Below, in pieces: positions 36,021 through 45,833 of a stretch of DNA of 64,000 nt. A model generated the notes under the pieces. The model saw only the letters and a list, made by a program, of their open reading frames with translations, was not told the origin of the DNA and ran no database searches. A program made the position numbers and the translations under genes. Numbering within the stretch: the first letter of the stretch is position 1; every line of letters starts with the position of its first letter. Origin of the DNA: Saprospiraceae bacterium (GTDB lineage: Bacteria > Bacteroidota > Bacteroidia > Chitinophagales > Saprospiraceae); assembly GCA_016708265.1 (NCBI GenBank), contig JADJGA010000012.1, positions 1 to 64,000 of the forward strand, read 5' to 3'.

Positions 36021-39000
36021 ATGAAATCAATTTATTTATTTTTAATCACTTTTTCTATTCCCTGTTTTGTTCACTCACAGGCAATTGAGATTGGTGATGC
36101 CTGGAAAAATGAGAGAATCCAGCAGATCAGCAGGGAATCAATGCATTGTTCATATTTTGTGTTTGAAAATACTGAAAATGCTTTAAATGGAAACTGGCAA
36201 AATTCATCAAATTATATAAGTCTCAATGGTAATTTGAAATTTAAATGGGTGGAAAATCTGCTCAAAGCACCCGTGGGTTTTCAGGAAAACAATTACGACG
36301 ATTCCGGATGGGATAATTTCAGAATTCCGGCAACCTGGGAAGTAAACGGCTATGGTTACCCGATATATGTCAACCACCAGTATGAATTTAACCATCTGAT
36401 GAAACCCGATCCGCCACATGTGCCAGGTGATTACAATCCTGTCGGATCATACCGGAAAATAGTTAATTTCGGTAAGGAATTTACCGGTAAAGAAGTGTTC
36501 ATTCATTTTGGAGCCGTCAAATCCAATCTTACACTATGGGTTAATGGTAAATTTGTCGGATATTCTGAAGATTCAAAGCTGCCTGCAGAGTTCAATATCT
36601 CAAAATTTATTAAGGAAGGAAATAACCTCGTGGCCTTCCAGGTTTTCAGATGGAATGATGGTTCCTATCTTGAATGTCAGGATATGTGGAGAGTGAGCGG
36701 TGTCCACAGGGATTGCTATATCTACGCACGCAATAAAGTTCATATCAGGGATTTTAAAATAGTGACAGATTTAGACAGTGAATATAAAAATGCAGACCTG
36801 AAACTTGATTTTGATATTGCAGGAGAGGAAAATGGATATAAATTAAATATTGAATTGTTTGACAGTGAAAAAAGATCAGTTTTCACAAAAACTTATGATG
36901 TGAATGATGCCGGAAAATCCATTAGTATTCCGGTCAGCAATCCAAAAAAATGGACAGCAGAAACACCATATTTGTACCAGGGATTATTTAAACTTATCGA
37001 CTTAAACGGCAAAGTATCAGAGGTCATTCCTGTTAAAATAGGCTTCCGCGAAGTAGAGATCATCGATGGAAAATTTCTTATCAATGGTAAAGCTGTACTC
37101 GTAAAAGGAGTTAACAGGCATGAAACTCATCCTGAAACCGGCCTGTATATTTCACGTGAAGTCATGGAGCAGGATATTAAATTAGCCAAACAATTCAATA
37201 TCAACACTATACGAACCTGTCATTATCCTGATGATGAGTATTTCTATGAATTGTGCGATAAATACGGAATATATGTGATAGATGAAGCCAATGTAGAATC
37301 GCACGGAATGGGTTACAATCTTCTCAGAACTCTTGCAAACAGGCCTTCATGGGTAGATGCCCATGTAACAAGGGCAACCCGGATGTATGACAGGGATAAA
37401 AATCATCCCTGTGTGGTAATATGGAGTCTCGGAAATGAAGCAGGAAACGGATATAATATGTATGAGAGCTACCTGGCTCTGAAAAATCTCGACAATACGA
37501 GACCTGTGCAATATGAGCGCGCAAATAATGACTGGGGATTCGGGTTTGAATGGAATACAGATATTGTATGTCCTATGTATCCTGATCCTTCCGGTTTAAA
37601 GTTCTATGCAGATTCTGTTAAAGATCACTCCCGTCCGCTGATCATGTGTGAATATGCTCATGCGATGGGCAATTCCATGGGTGGATTTAAAGATTACTGG
37701 GATATGATACGTTCAAGGCAACCTGTACTGCAGGGTGGATGTATCTGGGACATGATCGACCAGGCATTCTACAAGCTAAATGAACAGCGAGATACGATCT
37801 ATTCCTATGGTGGTGATTACGGACCCAAAAATGTACCAACAGATAAAAATTTTCTGTGCAATGGTGTATTTCATCCTGACAGGACGCCCAATCCACATGC
37901 TTTTGAAGTAAAATATGTATACCAGGATATCCTCACAAAAATTTTAGGTGAAAAATTTGAAATAGAGGTTTTTAATGAGTATTTCTTCAAAGATCTTGTA
38001 AATATCCGCCTGGACTGGAATATCTCAAAGGAAGGGATAATAATCGAGAAAGGCAGTATCAATGATCTTGATATATTACCCCAGAAGAAAAAGAAATATT
38101 CGATAAACCCAAAATTCACTCCTGATGCACAAAGCGAATATTGTCTGAATATCAGTTACAGATTGAAGAATGACGAGTCCATGTTATCAAAAGATCATGA
38201 AATTGCTAAGGAACAATTTATTATCAAGGCCAAGTTTGAAAAAGATAAATGAAGTAAGCCGGAAAGGGAACTTAAAAGTGATAAAAAATGATAAAAATAT
38301 CACCATATCCAATGGGAAAAATCACTTTAAATTTGATGCAAAAATGGTTACCTGAATGAATACATTGTAAATGGTCAGAACTTCATGGAAAAAGGACATT
38401 TCCTAAGACCAAATTTTTGGAGACCCCCGACAGACAATGATTATGGTGCCGGACTACAAAAAAAATTCAAAGCCTGGAAAGAAGCTTCAGAAAATCAGGA
38501 ATTAAAAGAAATTACTGTCGATGACAGTGACAAAAAACTGGTGAAAGTGAAAGCAATTTATTACCTCGGTAAAAAAATTGATGCCGATCTTATCATTGAA
38601 TACATGATGAACAGTAAAGGTGAAATTGAGGTGGTTCAAAACTTAAAAACCTATAAAGATAAAACAATTGCTGCTAAAACTGAAGGTGATGATCTGCTTT
38701 ATCTTATGAAATTCGGGTTGCAAATGGTACTTTCACCGGAATTTGAAGATATAAAATATTACGGGCGCGGACCTCATGAAAATTATTCCGATCGAAACTA
38801 TTCCTCACATCTTGGCATCTTTAATCAGAGGGTAAAAGATCAGTGTTTTGATTACGTCAGGCCACAGGAGACGGGAAATAAAACCGATGTCAGATGGTAT
38901 GAACTGACTGACATGAAAGGTAAGGGAATAAGGATCGAAGCAAATGAACCGCTTAGTATTACTGCAAGACCATTCCTTGACAGTGATCTTGATGAAGGTG

Positions 39001-39185
39001 ATAATAAATCACAAAAACATACACGTGAAATAAAAGCAAGGCCTTTTACTGTGTTGTCTGTTGATCATAAACAAATGGGACTAGGCTGCATTGACAGTTG
39101 GGGAGCCTGGCCTGAACCGCCTTACAGATTGCCGTATCAGGATTACAGTTATAGCTTTGTGATAAGACCTGTTGATAAAAAATAA
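36021..39185 (+). pseudogene. GH2 beta-galactosidase, frameshifted twice
   Basis: The likely start is the ATG at 36021 (MKSIYLFLITFSIPCFVHSQ, signal peptide); an in-frame ATG at 35991 adds ten residues that spoil the signal. The sugar-binding, immunoglobulin-like and TIM-barrel domains are in the first frame to 38252, with NPVGSYRK, VNRHETHP, acid/base Glu in SLGNEAGNG and nucleophile Glu in IMCEYAHAMGNSMGG. The frame is lost in the GAAAAAG run near 38240, continues as NEVSRKGNLKVIKND to about 38345, shifts again at GCAAAAATGG, and resumes (NGYLNEYIVNG, then LRPNFWRPPTDNDYGAGLQ) to 39185. This last part is the C-terminal Bgal small-chain domain with YYGRGPHENYSDR. Joined, it is about 1,050 residues, full length for LacZ-type enzymes. 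Both shifts are at A-runs, so sequencing error is as likely as decay. Confidence 0.88.
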
Positions 39186-39259
39186 ACAAGGGTAAATTTG
39201 GAATAAACAGAGAAGGAATGATGAACAAGAATTAACGAAATAGAATTTTTAAAGGTAAA

Positions 39260-41464
39260 ATGAAAAAAGCTTCAAGTGTTTTCGCATTATTGTTCCTTAT
39301 TTCAATGCTTGCTATTTCTCAATCACCAGATAATCTTATATGGTTTGACAAACCTGCCTCTGACTGGGAAAGTGAAGCATTGCCGGTAGGGAACGGACGA
39401 TTGGGAGCAATGATCTTTGGAGGTATCAGTCAGGAGCATATCCAGTTCAATGAACATAGCCTATGGTCTGGAGACAATGACTGGGATGGGGAATATGAAA
39501 CAGGAGATCATGGATTCGGTTCATACAGAAATTTCGGAGATATTTTCATTGATTTCGACAATCATACTCATGCTAACGGATATAAACGATCCCTTGACCT
39601 TATCTCAGGGATTCATAGCATCACATACCGGCAAAATGGATGCAATATTGTACGTGAGTCCTTTTCTTCTCATTCTGATAATATAATGGTATTCAGATTT
39701 AAGACTGAAGATAAAACAAAATTATCAGGCAAGATTTTTATGATATCTGCTCAGAATGCCACTACTTCTGTCAACATAAATACCAGAAGTTTTGAAGGAG
39801 AGATGCCAAATAAACTGAAATTTGCTGCTGAATTATGTTTACTTAATGATGGAGGAAAAATATCTGTTGATGCAAATGAACTTGTTTTCACCGGTTGCCG
39901 GTCAATTACCATTTTAGTCAATGCCAGAACAAATTATAAACCGGACTACAAATCGGGCTGGAGAGGTGATGATCCATTGCCACAGATCAGAAAAGAATTA
40001 GCATCAGCATTGAAAAAGCCATTTTCGAAACTTAAGAATGATCATATTAGGGATTTTAAATCTCTTTCTAACAGAGTTAAAATAGATATTGGAAAAACAG
40101 ATTCCGGAACACTTAAACTTCCCGTAGATCAAAGGCTGAGATCATATACTGACAATTACAATGATCCTGATCTCGAAGAATTACTGTTTCAGTATGGAAG
40201 ATACCTGCTGATCAGTTCCTCCAGACCCGGAGGACTACCTGCAAATCTGCAGGGATTGTGGAATAACAGCAATACTCCTCCATGGGCCAGTGACTATCAT
40301 ACAAATATCAACATGCAGATGAATTACTGGCTTGCAGAGACAACAAATCTCTCCGAATGTCATATACCTTTAATAGATTTTATCAAAAACTCCCGTGAAT
40401 CGTGCAGAAATGCGACAAAAAAAGAATTTGGCAATCAAGTCAGGGGATGGACAGCCCGAACAAGTATGAGTATTTTTGGTGGAAATGGCTGGGAATGGAA
40501 TATTCCTGCAAGTGCATGGCTGGCACAGCACGTATATGAACATTGGGCATTTTCGAGGGATGAAAAATATCTGAAGGAAACAGCCTATCCCATAGTAAAA
40601 GAGGTTTGTGAATTCTGGGAAGATCATCTTAAGGTTTTACCTGACAGTTCACTGGTGGTTCCGGATGGCTGGTCTCCGGAACACGGTCCAAGAGGGGATG
40701 GGATCATGCACGACCAGCAGATAGTCTGGGATCTTTTTCAGAATTATCTGGAATTAGCTCGTGCTTTAAATATTGACAAACCATATCAAGGTGAAATAGA
40801 GGACATGCAATCAAAACTGCTGCCAAATAAAACCGGCAAATGGGGTCAGCTTCAGGAATGGCAGACCGACAGGGACGATCCTGAAGACCAGCACAGGCAT
40901 ACTTCACACTTATTTGCTGTGTATCCGGGACGGCAGATCACTCCTGCTAAAACTCCCGGACTTGCAAAAGCAGCCATTATTTCTCTAAGGAGCAGAAGCG
41001 GAAATTATGGTGCAAATGAGAATACTCCTTTCACAGTAGAATCAACCATAGGAGACAGCAGAAGATCGTGGACCTGGCCATGGAGATGTGCCATGTGGGC
41101 ACGACTTGGTGAACCGGAGAAAGCACACATCATGATAAGAGGCCTGCTGAAATACAATACTTTGCCCAATCTGTTCTGCACTCATCCTCCCTTTCAGATG
41201 GATGGCAATTTTGGCATCTCAGCAGCAATTGCTGAAATGTTAATACAAAGTCACGATGGTCAGATACATTTGCTTCCCGCTCTTCCCGAATCATGGGCTA
41301 AACAAGGAGAATTCAAAGGCCTCTGTGCACGGGGAGGATATGTAGTAGATTGTAAATGGAAGGAAGGTAAAGTTATTTCCTACAAGATCACATCCCGAAA
41401 TGATATAAAAGCGAACGTAAAGGTAAAGGTAAACGGAGAAGTCTTTGAAATAAATGTGAATTAA
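39260..41464 (+). CDS. GH95 alpha-L-fucosidase
   Basis: 734 residues with a signal peptide (to about 21, LAISQ). The N-terminal beta domain starts with the family signature WESEALPVGNGRLGAMIFGG and FNEHSLWSG. The alpha/alpha barrel has the Asn pair in YHTNINMQMNYW (about 346-357), WSPEHGPRGDG with the catalytic Glu (about 470), HRHTSHLFAVYPG (about 545) and FQMDGNFG with the catalytic Asp (about 648). GH95 enzymes invert alpha-1,2-linked fucose, often capping galactose. Placed after alpha- and beta-galactosidases, it fits stepwise removal of Fuc, then Gal, from plant xyloglucan-type or mucin-type side chains. The end is closed by a bidirectional terminator shared with groL. Confidence 0.93.
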   Translation: MKKASSVFALLFLISMLAISQSPDNLIWFDKPASDWESEALPVGNGRLGAMIFGGISQEHIQFNEHSLWSGDNDWDGEYETGDHGFGSYRNFGDIFIDFDNHTHANGYKRSLDLISGIHSITYRQNGCNIVRESFSSHSDNIMVFRFKTEDKTKLSGKIFMISAQNATTSVNINTRSFEGEMPNKLKFAAELCLLNDGGKISVDANELVFTGCRSITILVNARTNYKPDYKSGWRGDDPLPQIRKELASALKKPFSKLKNDHIRDFKSLSNRVKIDIGKTDSGTLKLPVDQRLRSYTDNYNDPDLEELLFQYGRYLLISSSRPGGLPANLQGLWNNSNTPPWASDYHTNINMQMNYWLAETTNLSECHIPLIDFIKNSRESCRNATKKEFGNQVRGWTARTSMSIFGGNGWEWNIPASAWLAQHVYEHWAFSRDEKYLKETAYPIVKEVCEFWEDHLKVLPDSSLVVPDGWSPEHGPRGDGIMHDQQIVWDLFQNYLELARALNIDKPYQGEIEDMQSKLLPNKTGKWGQLQEWQTDRDDPEDQHRHTSHLFAVYPGRQITPAKTPGLAKAAIISLRSRSGNYGANENTPFTVESTIGDSRRSWTWPWRCAMWARLGEPEKAHIMIRGLLKYNTLPNLFCTHPPFQMDGNFGISAAIAEMLIQSHDGQIHLLPALPESWAKQGEFKGLCARGGYVVDCKWKEGKVISYKITSRNDIKANVKVKVNGEVFEINVN

Positions 41465-41489
41465 GCAGATTAATGATTTTTTTACAAAA

Positions 41490-41515
41490 AAAAGCCATCC
41501 CTGAAGATGGCTTTT
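41490..41515. terminator. Bidirectional rho-independent terminator
   Basis: AAAAGCCATC pairs exactly with GATGGCTTTT around CCTGAA, with extra A on the left and T on the right. It sits between convergent GH95 and groL genes. Confidence 0.92.
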
Positions 41516-41537
41516 AATCTATATGTAAATGAGTTTC

Positions 41538-43169
41538 TTACATCATTCCTCCCATTCCTCCTCCACCCATAGGTGGCATTGGTGGATGATCCTCTTTGAT
41601 GTCATTTATTACAACCTCTGTAGTAAGTATCATACCTGCAATAGAAGCAGCATTTTCAAGAGCTATCCTGCTTACTTTAGTCGGGTCAATGATACCTGCT
41701 TTTTTAAGGTCCTCAAATTTGTCATCCTTTGCATTGTATCCGTAAGCATCTTTACCATTCTTTACTTCGTTCAGAACAACAGCACCTTCCATTCCTGCAT
41801 TGATTGCAATGATTTTCAATGGAGCCTCGAGAGCTTTTCTTACTATTTCTATGCCAATTTTTTCATCCTCATTCTCAGTTTTCACATCATCCAATGCTTT
41901 TGAAGCCCTGATGAAAACAACCCCACCACCTGGTACAATACCTTCTTCTATTGCTGCTCGGGTAGCATGAAGCGCATCATCAACCCTGTCTTTTTTCTCT
42001 TTCATTTCCATTTCAGTCGGGGCACCAACATAAAGAACTGCAACTCCGCCTGCCAGTTTGGCGAGTCTTTCCTGGAGTTTTTCTTTATCATAATCTGAAG
42101 TGGTGGTATCAATTTGCTGTTTTATCTGCTTAACCCTTGCCTTAATAGCCTCACCATCTCCTTTGCCATTGATTATAGTTGTATTATCTTTATCAACAAC
42201 TATTTTTTCAGCAGTTCCAAGTAGTTCAAATCCTGCATTTTCAAGTTTATAGCCCTGCTCTTCTGAGATAACTGTTCCTCCTGTCAGAATGGCAATATCT
42301 TCCAGCATAGCCTTCCTTCTGTCACCAAATCCCGGAGCTTTTACAGCTACTATTTTCAATCCTCCTCTCAATCTGTTCACCACAAGTACTCCCAGTGGCT
42401 GGCTGTCCATATCTTCTGCAATTATCAGCAAAGGTCTTCCTGACTGGGCTGATTTTTCCAGTATCGGTAAGATTTCCTGAACGTTTGTGATTTTTTTGTC
42501 ATGAATAAGGACCAGTGGATTCTCATATTCAGTCACCATTTTATCGGCATCTGTAATAAAATATGGTGATAGATAACCTCTGTCAAACTGCATTCCTTCA
42601 ACAACTTCAACATAAGTTTCAGTACCTTTTGCCTCTTCAACAGTGATCACACCATCTTTTGACACTTTTTTCATTGCTTCAGCTATCAGTTTACCTATTG
42701 AAGCGTCATTATTGGAAGAAATGGAAGCAACCTGCTCTATTTTCTTGAAATCGTCTCCAACATTTTCTGACATTTTTTGCATTTCCTTTACGATTGCTGT
42801 AGTTGCTTTGTCAATTCCTCTTTTTATGTCCATCGGATTTGCTCCTGAAGTGACATTTTTTAAACCTGCATGTACAATTGCCTGAGCAAGTACGGTTGCT
42901 GTGGTAGTTCCGTCTCCTGCCTGATCAGCAGTTTTTGAAGCTACTTCTTTAACCATCTGTGCTCCCATATTTTCAACAGGATCCTTTAATTCAATTTCCT
43001 TTGCTACTGAAACACCATCTTTAGTTATCTGGGGTGCTCCATAACTCTTTTCAATGATCACATTTCTGCCTTTTGGGCCCAGTGTAACTTTGACAGCATC
43101 TGCCAAAGCATCAATTCCTATTTTAAGATTATTCCTTGCTTCTGCATCAAAGCTAATTTTTTTAGCCAT
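41538..43169 (-). CDS. groL: 60 kDa chaperonin GroEL
   Basis: 543 residues, standard length. ATP-site motifs KEIELKDPVENMGAQ and AGDGTTTATVLAQA (about 86-99) are present, as is VVEGMQFDRGYLSPYF at about 190-205. The C-terminus is the Gly-Met tail GGGGMGGMM. GroEL folds proteins in a double-ring chamber capped by GroES. The usual groES gene immediately upstream is absent: the 248 bases between groL and ddl hold no GroES-like frame. The cognate co-chaperonin must be elsewhere, or this is an extra groL copy. No CIRCE-type repeat was seen in the upstream region. Confidence 0.98.
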   Translation of the reverse strand: MAKKISFDAEARNNLKIGIDALADAVKVTLGPKGRNVIIEKSYGAPQITKDGVSVAKEIELKDPVENMGAQMVKEVASKTADQAGDGTTTATVLAQAIVHAGLKNVTSGANPMDIKRGIDKATTAIVKEMQKMSENVGDDFKKIEQVASISSNNDASIGKLIAEAMKKVSKDGVITVEEAKGTETYVEVVEGMQFDRGYLSPYFITDADKMVTEYENPLVLIHDKKITNVQEILPILEKSAQSGRPLLIIAEDMDSQPLGVLVVNRLRGGLKIVAVKAPGFGDRRKAMLEDIAILTGGTVISEEQGYKLENAGFELLGTAEKIVVDKDNTTIINGKGDGEAIKARVKQIKQQIDTTTSDYDKEKLQERLAKLAGGVAVLYVGAPTEMEMKEKKDRVDDALHATRAAIEEGIVPGGGVVFIRASKALDDVKTENEDEKIGIEIVRKALEAPLKIIAINAGMEGAVVLNEVKNGKDAYGYNAKDDKFEDLKKAGIIDPTKVSRIALENAASIAGMILTTEVVINDIKEDHPPMPPMGGGGMGGMM

Positions 43170-43417
43170 AGTACTTATATTTTTTTAAGTGATAAAAATG
43201 ATTTTTAGTCCAAGATATTAAACTCTTTGATAAACCACAATTATCACATATTGTGCCATTCCTGTTTTTATGACAAAATTTCAGTAATTGATGCTATTTT
43301 CCTATAAAACCCTAAATACAAATGATGTATTTATATAAAACAGGTGACTTTTTGGCAAGAGAAAGCTTGATTTGTAAATAAATTTGACAAATACCGGAAA
43401 CGACCAGCATTTAAAAA

Positions 43418-44494
43418 TTATAAACTCATCTTCAGTTTCTTTTCCCTTTCGAATCGTGAAAGTGCCAGATCTATCAGTTTTGAAATTAGTTCCTGGTAGT
43501 TTATGCCTGTTTCTTTCCATAGCATAGGGTACATACTTATCGATGTGAATCCAGGGATTGTGTTGATCTCATTTACTATCACCTCATTTTCTTTTGTCAA
43601 AAAAACGTCTACCCGACTCAATCCTTCACATTCTAGCACCTGGAATGTTTTAACTGCAATATCCCTGATTATTCTTTCAGTATCTTTGTCCACTTTTGCT
43701 GGAATTGTAATCTCATATCCTTTATCATCAAGATACTTGGATTCATAATCGTAAAAGTCTTTGGTAGCCCTTATCTCCCCTGGTATTGAAGCTTTGGGTT
43801 CTTCATTTCCAAGAATGGCACACTCAATTTCCCTGCCTTCGATATTAGCTTCAATTACAAGTTTTGTATCAAAATTATAAGCAAGCCTTATGGCTTCATC
43901 ATATTGTTGCTCATCCCTGACCTTTGAAATCCCGACTGACGAGCCCATGTTGGCAGGTTTTATGAATACAGGCATTCCAAGTCTGGACTGTACTTCATCA
44001 AAGTCCGGTTTTGCTCCATATCGTGCTACCAAATAATCTCCAATCTTTATTCCTGCTTCCCTTAGCAATCTTTTCATTACCTCCTTGTCCATTCCTACTG
44101 CCGAACCAAGTAATGCAGGCCCTACAAATGGAATCCCAAGGAGTTTAAGCATTCCCTGCACTGTACCGTCTTCTCCGTTCGGTCCGTGAAGAACAGGGAA
44201 TATAGCATCAATTTTTACCTTATAGCTTGCATCTCTCGCTATTATAATAGGATATTCAGCACCAGGCTGCAATAACACATCATCTTTTGGGTCAAATGAT
44301 GCAAAATCTTGAATTTCACTGAATGATAAATTCCTTATCATATCAAGGTCTGTCAACCACAATCCTGATTTATCAATTTTTATCAAAATAGGATAGTATC
44401 TTGACTTTTCAAGGTTCTGAAAAACATTTTTGGCTGACATCAATGAAATTTCATGTTCTGCTGATCTGCCACCGAAAAGTATTGCAATATTCAT
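43418..44494 (-). CDS. ddl: D-alanine--D-alanine ligase
   Basis: 358 residues, ATP-grasp fold. LFGGRSAEHEISLMSA (4-19) is the family N-terminal signature. LHGPNGEDGTVQGMLKLLGIPFVG (about 90-113) binds the first D-alanine, FIKPANMGSSVGISKV (about 176-191) is the ATP-binding Lys and Ser loop, and VFLTKENEVIVNEINTIPGFT (about 295-315) carries the Mg-binding acidic residues. It makes the D-Ala-D-Ala dipeptide for peptidoglycan in the cytoplasm. It is the distal gene of a minus-strand group with two glycosyltransferases, but its own TACTTTTG box at 44513-44520 suggests an independent promoter. Confidence 0.97.
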   Translation of the reverse strand: MNIAILFGGRSAEHEISLMSAKNVFQNLEKSRYYPILIKIDKSGLWLTDLDMIRNLSFSEIQDFASFDPKDDVLLQPGAEYPIIIARDASYKVKIDAIFPVLHGPNGEDGTVQGMLKLLGIPFVGPALLGSAVGMDKEVMKRLLREAGIKIGDYLVARYGAKPDFDEVQSRLGMPVFIKPANMGSSVGISKVRDEQQYDEAIRLAYNFDTKLVIEANIEGREIECAILGNEEPKASIPGEIRATKDFYDYESKYLDDKGYEITIPAKVDKDTERIIRDIAVKTFQVLECEGLSRVDVFLTKENEVIVNEINTIPGFTSISMYPMLWKETGINYQELISKLIDLALSRFEREKKLKMSL

Positions 44495-44512
44495 GTTTCA
44501 ATAATTTTAATG

Positions 44513-44520
44513 CAAAAGTA
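44513..44520 (-). promoter_or_regulatory. -7 promoter element for ddl
   Basis: CAAAAGTA on the plus strand is TACTTTTG on the minus strand, 18 bases before the ddl start. No -33 TTTG at the right distance. Confidence 0.5.
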
Positions 44521-44546
44521 ATTTATTATATGTAAATATTTTTTAT

Positions 44547-45833
44547 CTATATCAGTTTCTTTAATTGCTCACTCACATTATCCCAGCTTAACAATTTCTC
44601 CAATTTCGGATTTGGTTCTGTTTTAATTATCACATTTTTTTTCCATTTGTTGTAATAAGACATGATTGTTTTTTCCAGGCTTTCTGAATTATCATTGTAA
44701 AAAACCACTCCTGACTTACTTTTCTCCACTATCCTCTCTATCTCTTCATCTCTCTCTCCATTTATCAGGACTAGAATAGGATTTCCGGTAGCGAGATATT
44801 CGAACAGTTTTCCTGTTAAAATCCCTTTGTGATCTTTGTTTGACCAGGACAGAAGTAATAGCAGACTGCTTGAGGTCTGTGTACTTACAGATTCAAAGAG
44901 AGTGAGTTCTCCGAGGTCATGAGATATATCCTGCAGTCGGTATTCAACAACCCATTTATTCCACACTGCACTATCCTTGCCTGCATAAATCAGCTTAAAG
45001 TCCATTTTGCTGATTTTATCGTTATCTATCAAACTTTTCACTGTTTTGAAAAGAGCTACAGGCTTTTGAAATTCAGGGTACAGTGACCCTGTATATGAAA
45101 TCACGAAATGATCTTTGTCTTGATTTTTTTCTGTTTCGTAAAGTTTAAAAACTCCATTCCTGATAACTTTAGATTCTGGTTTGATCTTATTTAATACGCT
45201 GTTCAGTCCTTCAGAAACGGTAATCACCTCATTGGCTTTAGAAATAAGCAATTTTATAAACCATGTCTGAAATCCGGGCAGGAAAGTATTTTTACGATAA
45301 TAATCAACGGGTAAGTCCCTGAAATCAGCAATCCATCTGATATTTGGATAAAATAGTTTTAAATTAAAAGCTATTATGTGATCGGCAATTGGCCTGTATG
45401 AACTGTATAAATGAGTTATATGATTCTTTTTTAGCAGTCTCAGTGCTTTTATTGTACCGTTAATGATGTAGAAAAAACCTCCTTCTCCTACCATTGTATT
45501 CAAAGGAAAACTGTCAATCATCCTCCTGAAGAATTTCACTATTCTTGAAGAACTACCTGTATTAATACTTTTCCTTAAATAACTTTTTCTGTATGAGATC
45601 AGGTTCATGAGGTTTCTGTAATCAAAATGAAAAACCCGGTATATTACTGCGAAATCTACCGGAATATTGTCTCTGGCAGGAATGGTTATATTTTTTATAC
45701 TGATGATAAATATTTTCTCAAATATCTTTGAGAAGCATTTTGAAATGAAATAATTTCTTAAAAATCCAACAGTTCCCATGGGAGGGTAATAATATGCAAT
45801 AAATAGAATTTTCCCGGATATTTCAGATTTCAA
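44547..45833 (-). CDS. GT-B glycosyltransferase (GT4-like)
   Basis: 428 residues. The N-terminal start GKILFIAYYYPPMGTVGFLRN (8-28) is the typical GT4 opening of Bacteroidota capsule and LPS enzymes. WIADFRDLPVDYY (about 190-202) and ANEVITVSEGLN (about 225-236) are family motifs. The donor half has FVISYTGSLYPEFQ (about 268-281), a strand near LLLLLSWSNKDHKGILTGKLFEYLATGNPIL (about 330-360) with the conserved K-x-FEYLA-GNPIL. It probably adds a sugar to a lipid-linked surface polysaccharide. The start overlaps the upstream glycosyltransferase gene by four bases. Confidence 0.87.
   Translation of the reverse strand: MKSEISGKILFIAYYYPPMGTVGFLRNYFISKCFSKIFEKIFIISIKNITIPARDNIPVDFAVIYRVFHFDYRNLMNLISYRKSYLRKSINTGSSSRIVKFFRRMIDSFPLNTMVGEGGFFYIINGTIKALRLLKKNHITHLYSSYRPIADHIIAFNLKLFYPNIRWIADFRDLPVDYYRKNTFLPGFQTWFIKLLISKANEVITVSEGLNSVLNKIKPESKVIRNGVFKLYETEKNQDKDHFVISYTGSLYPEFQKPVALFKTVKSLIDNDKISKMDFKLIYAGKDSAVWNKWVVEYRLQDISHDLGELTLFESVSTQTSSSLLLLLSWSNKDHKGILTGKLFEYLATGNPILVLINGERDEEIERIVEKSKSGVVFYNDNSESLEKTIMSYYNKWKKNVIIKTEPNPKLEKLLSWDNVSEQLKKLI

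Noticed and set aside
43302..43520. Possible groES or small gene upstream of groL
   Set aside because: The 72-residue frame overlaps ddl and has no GroES motif.
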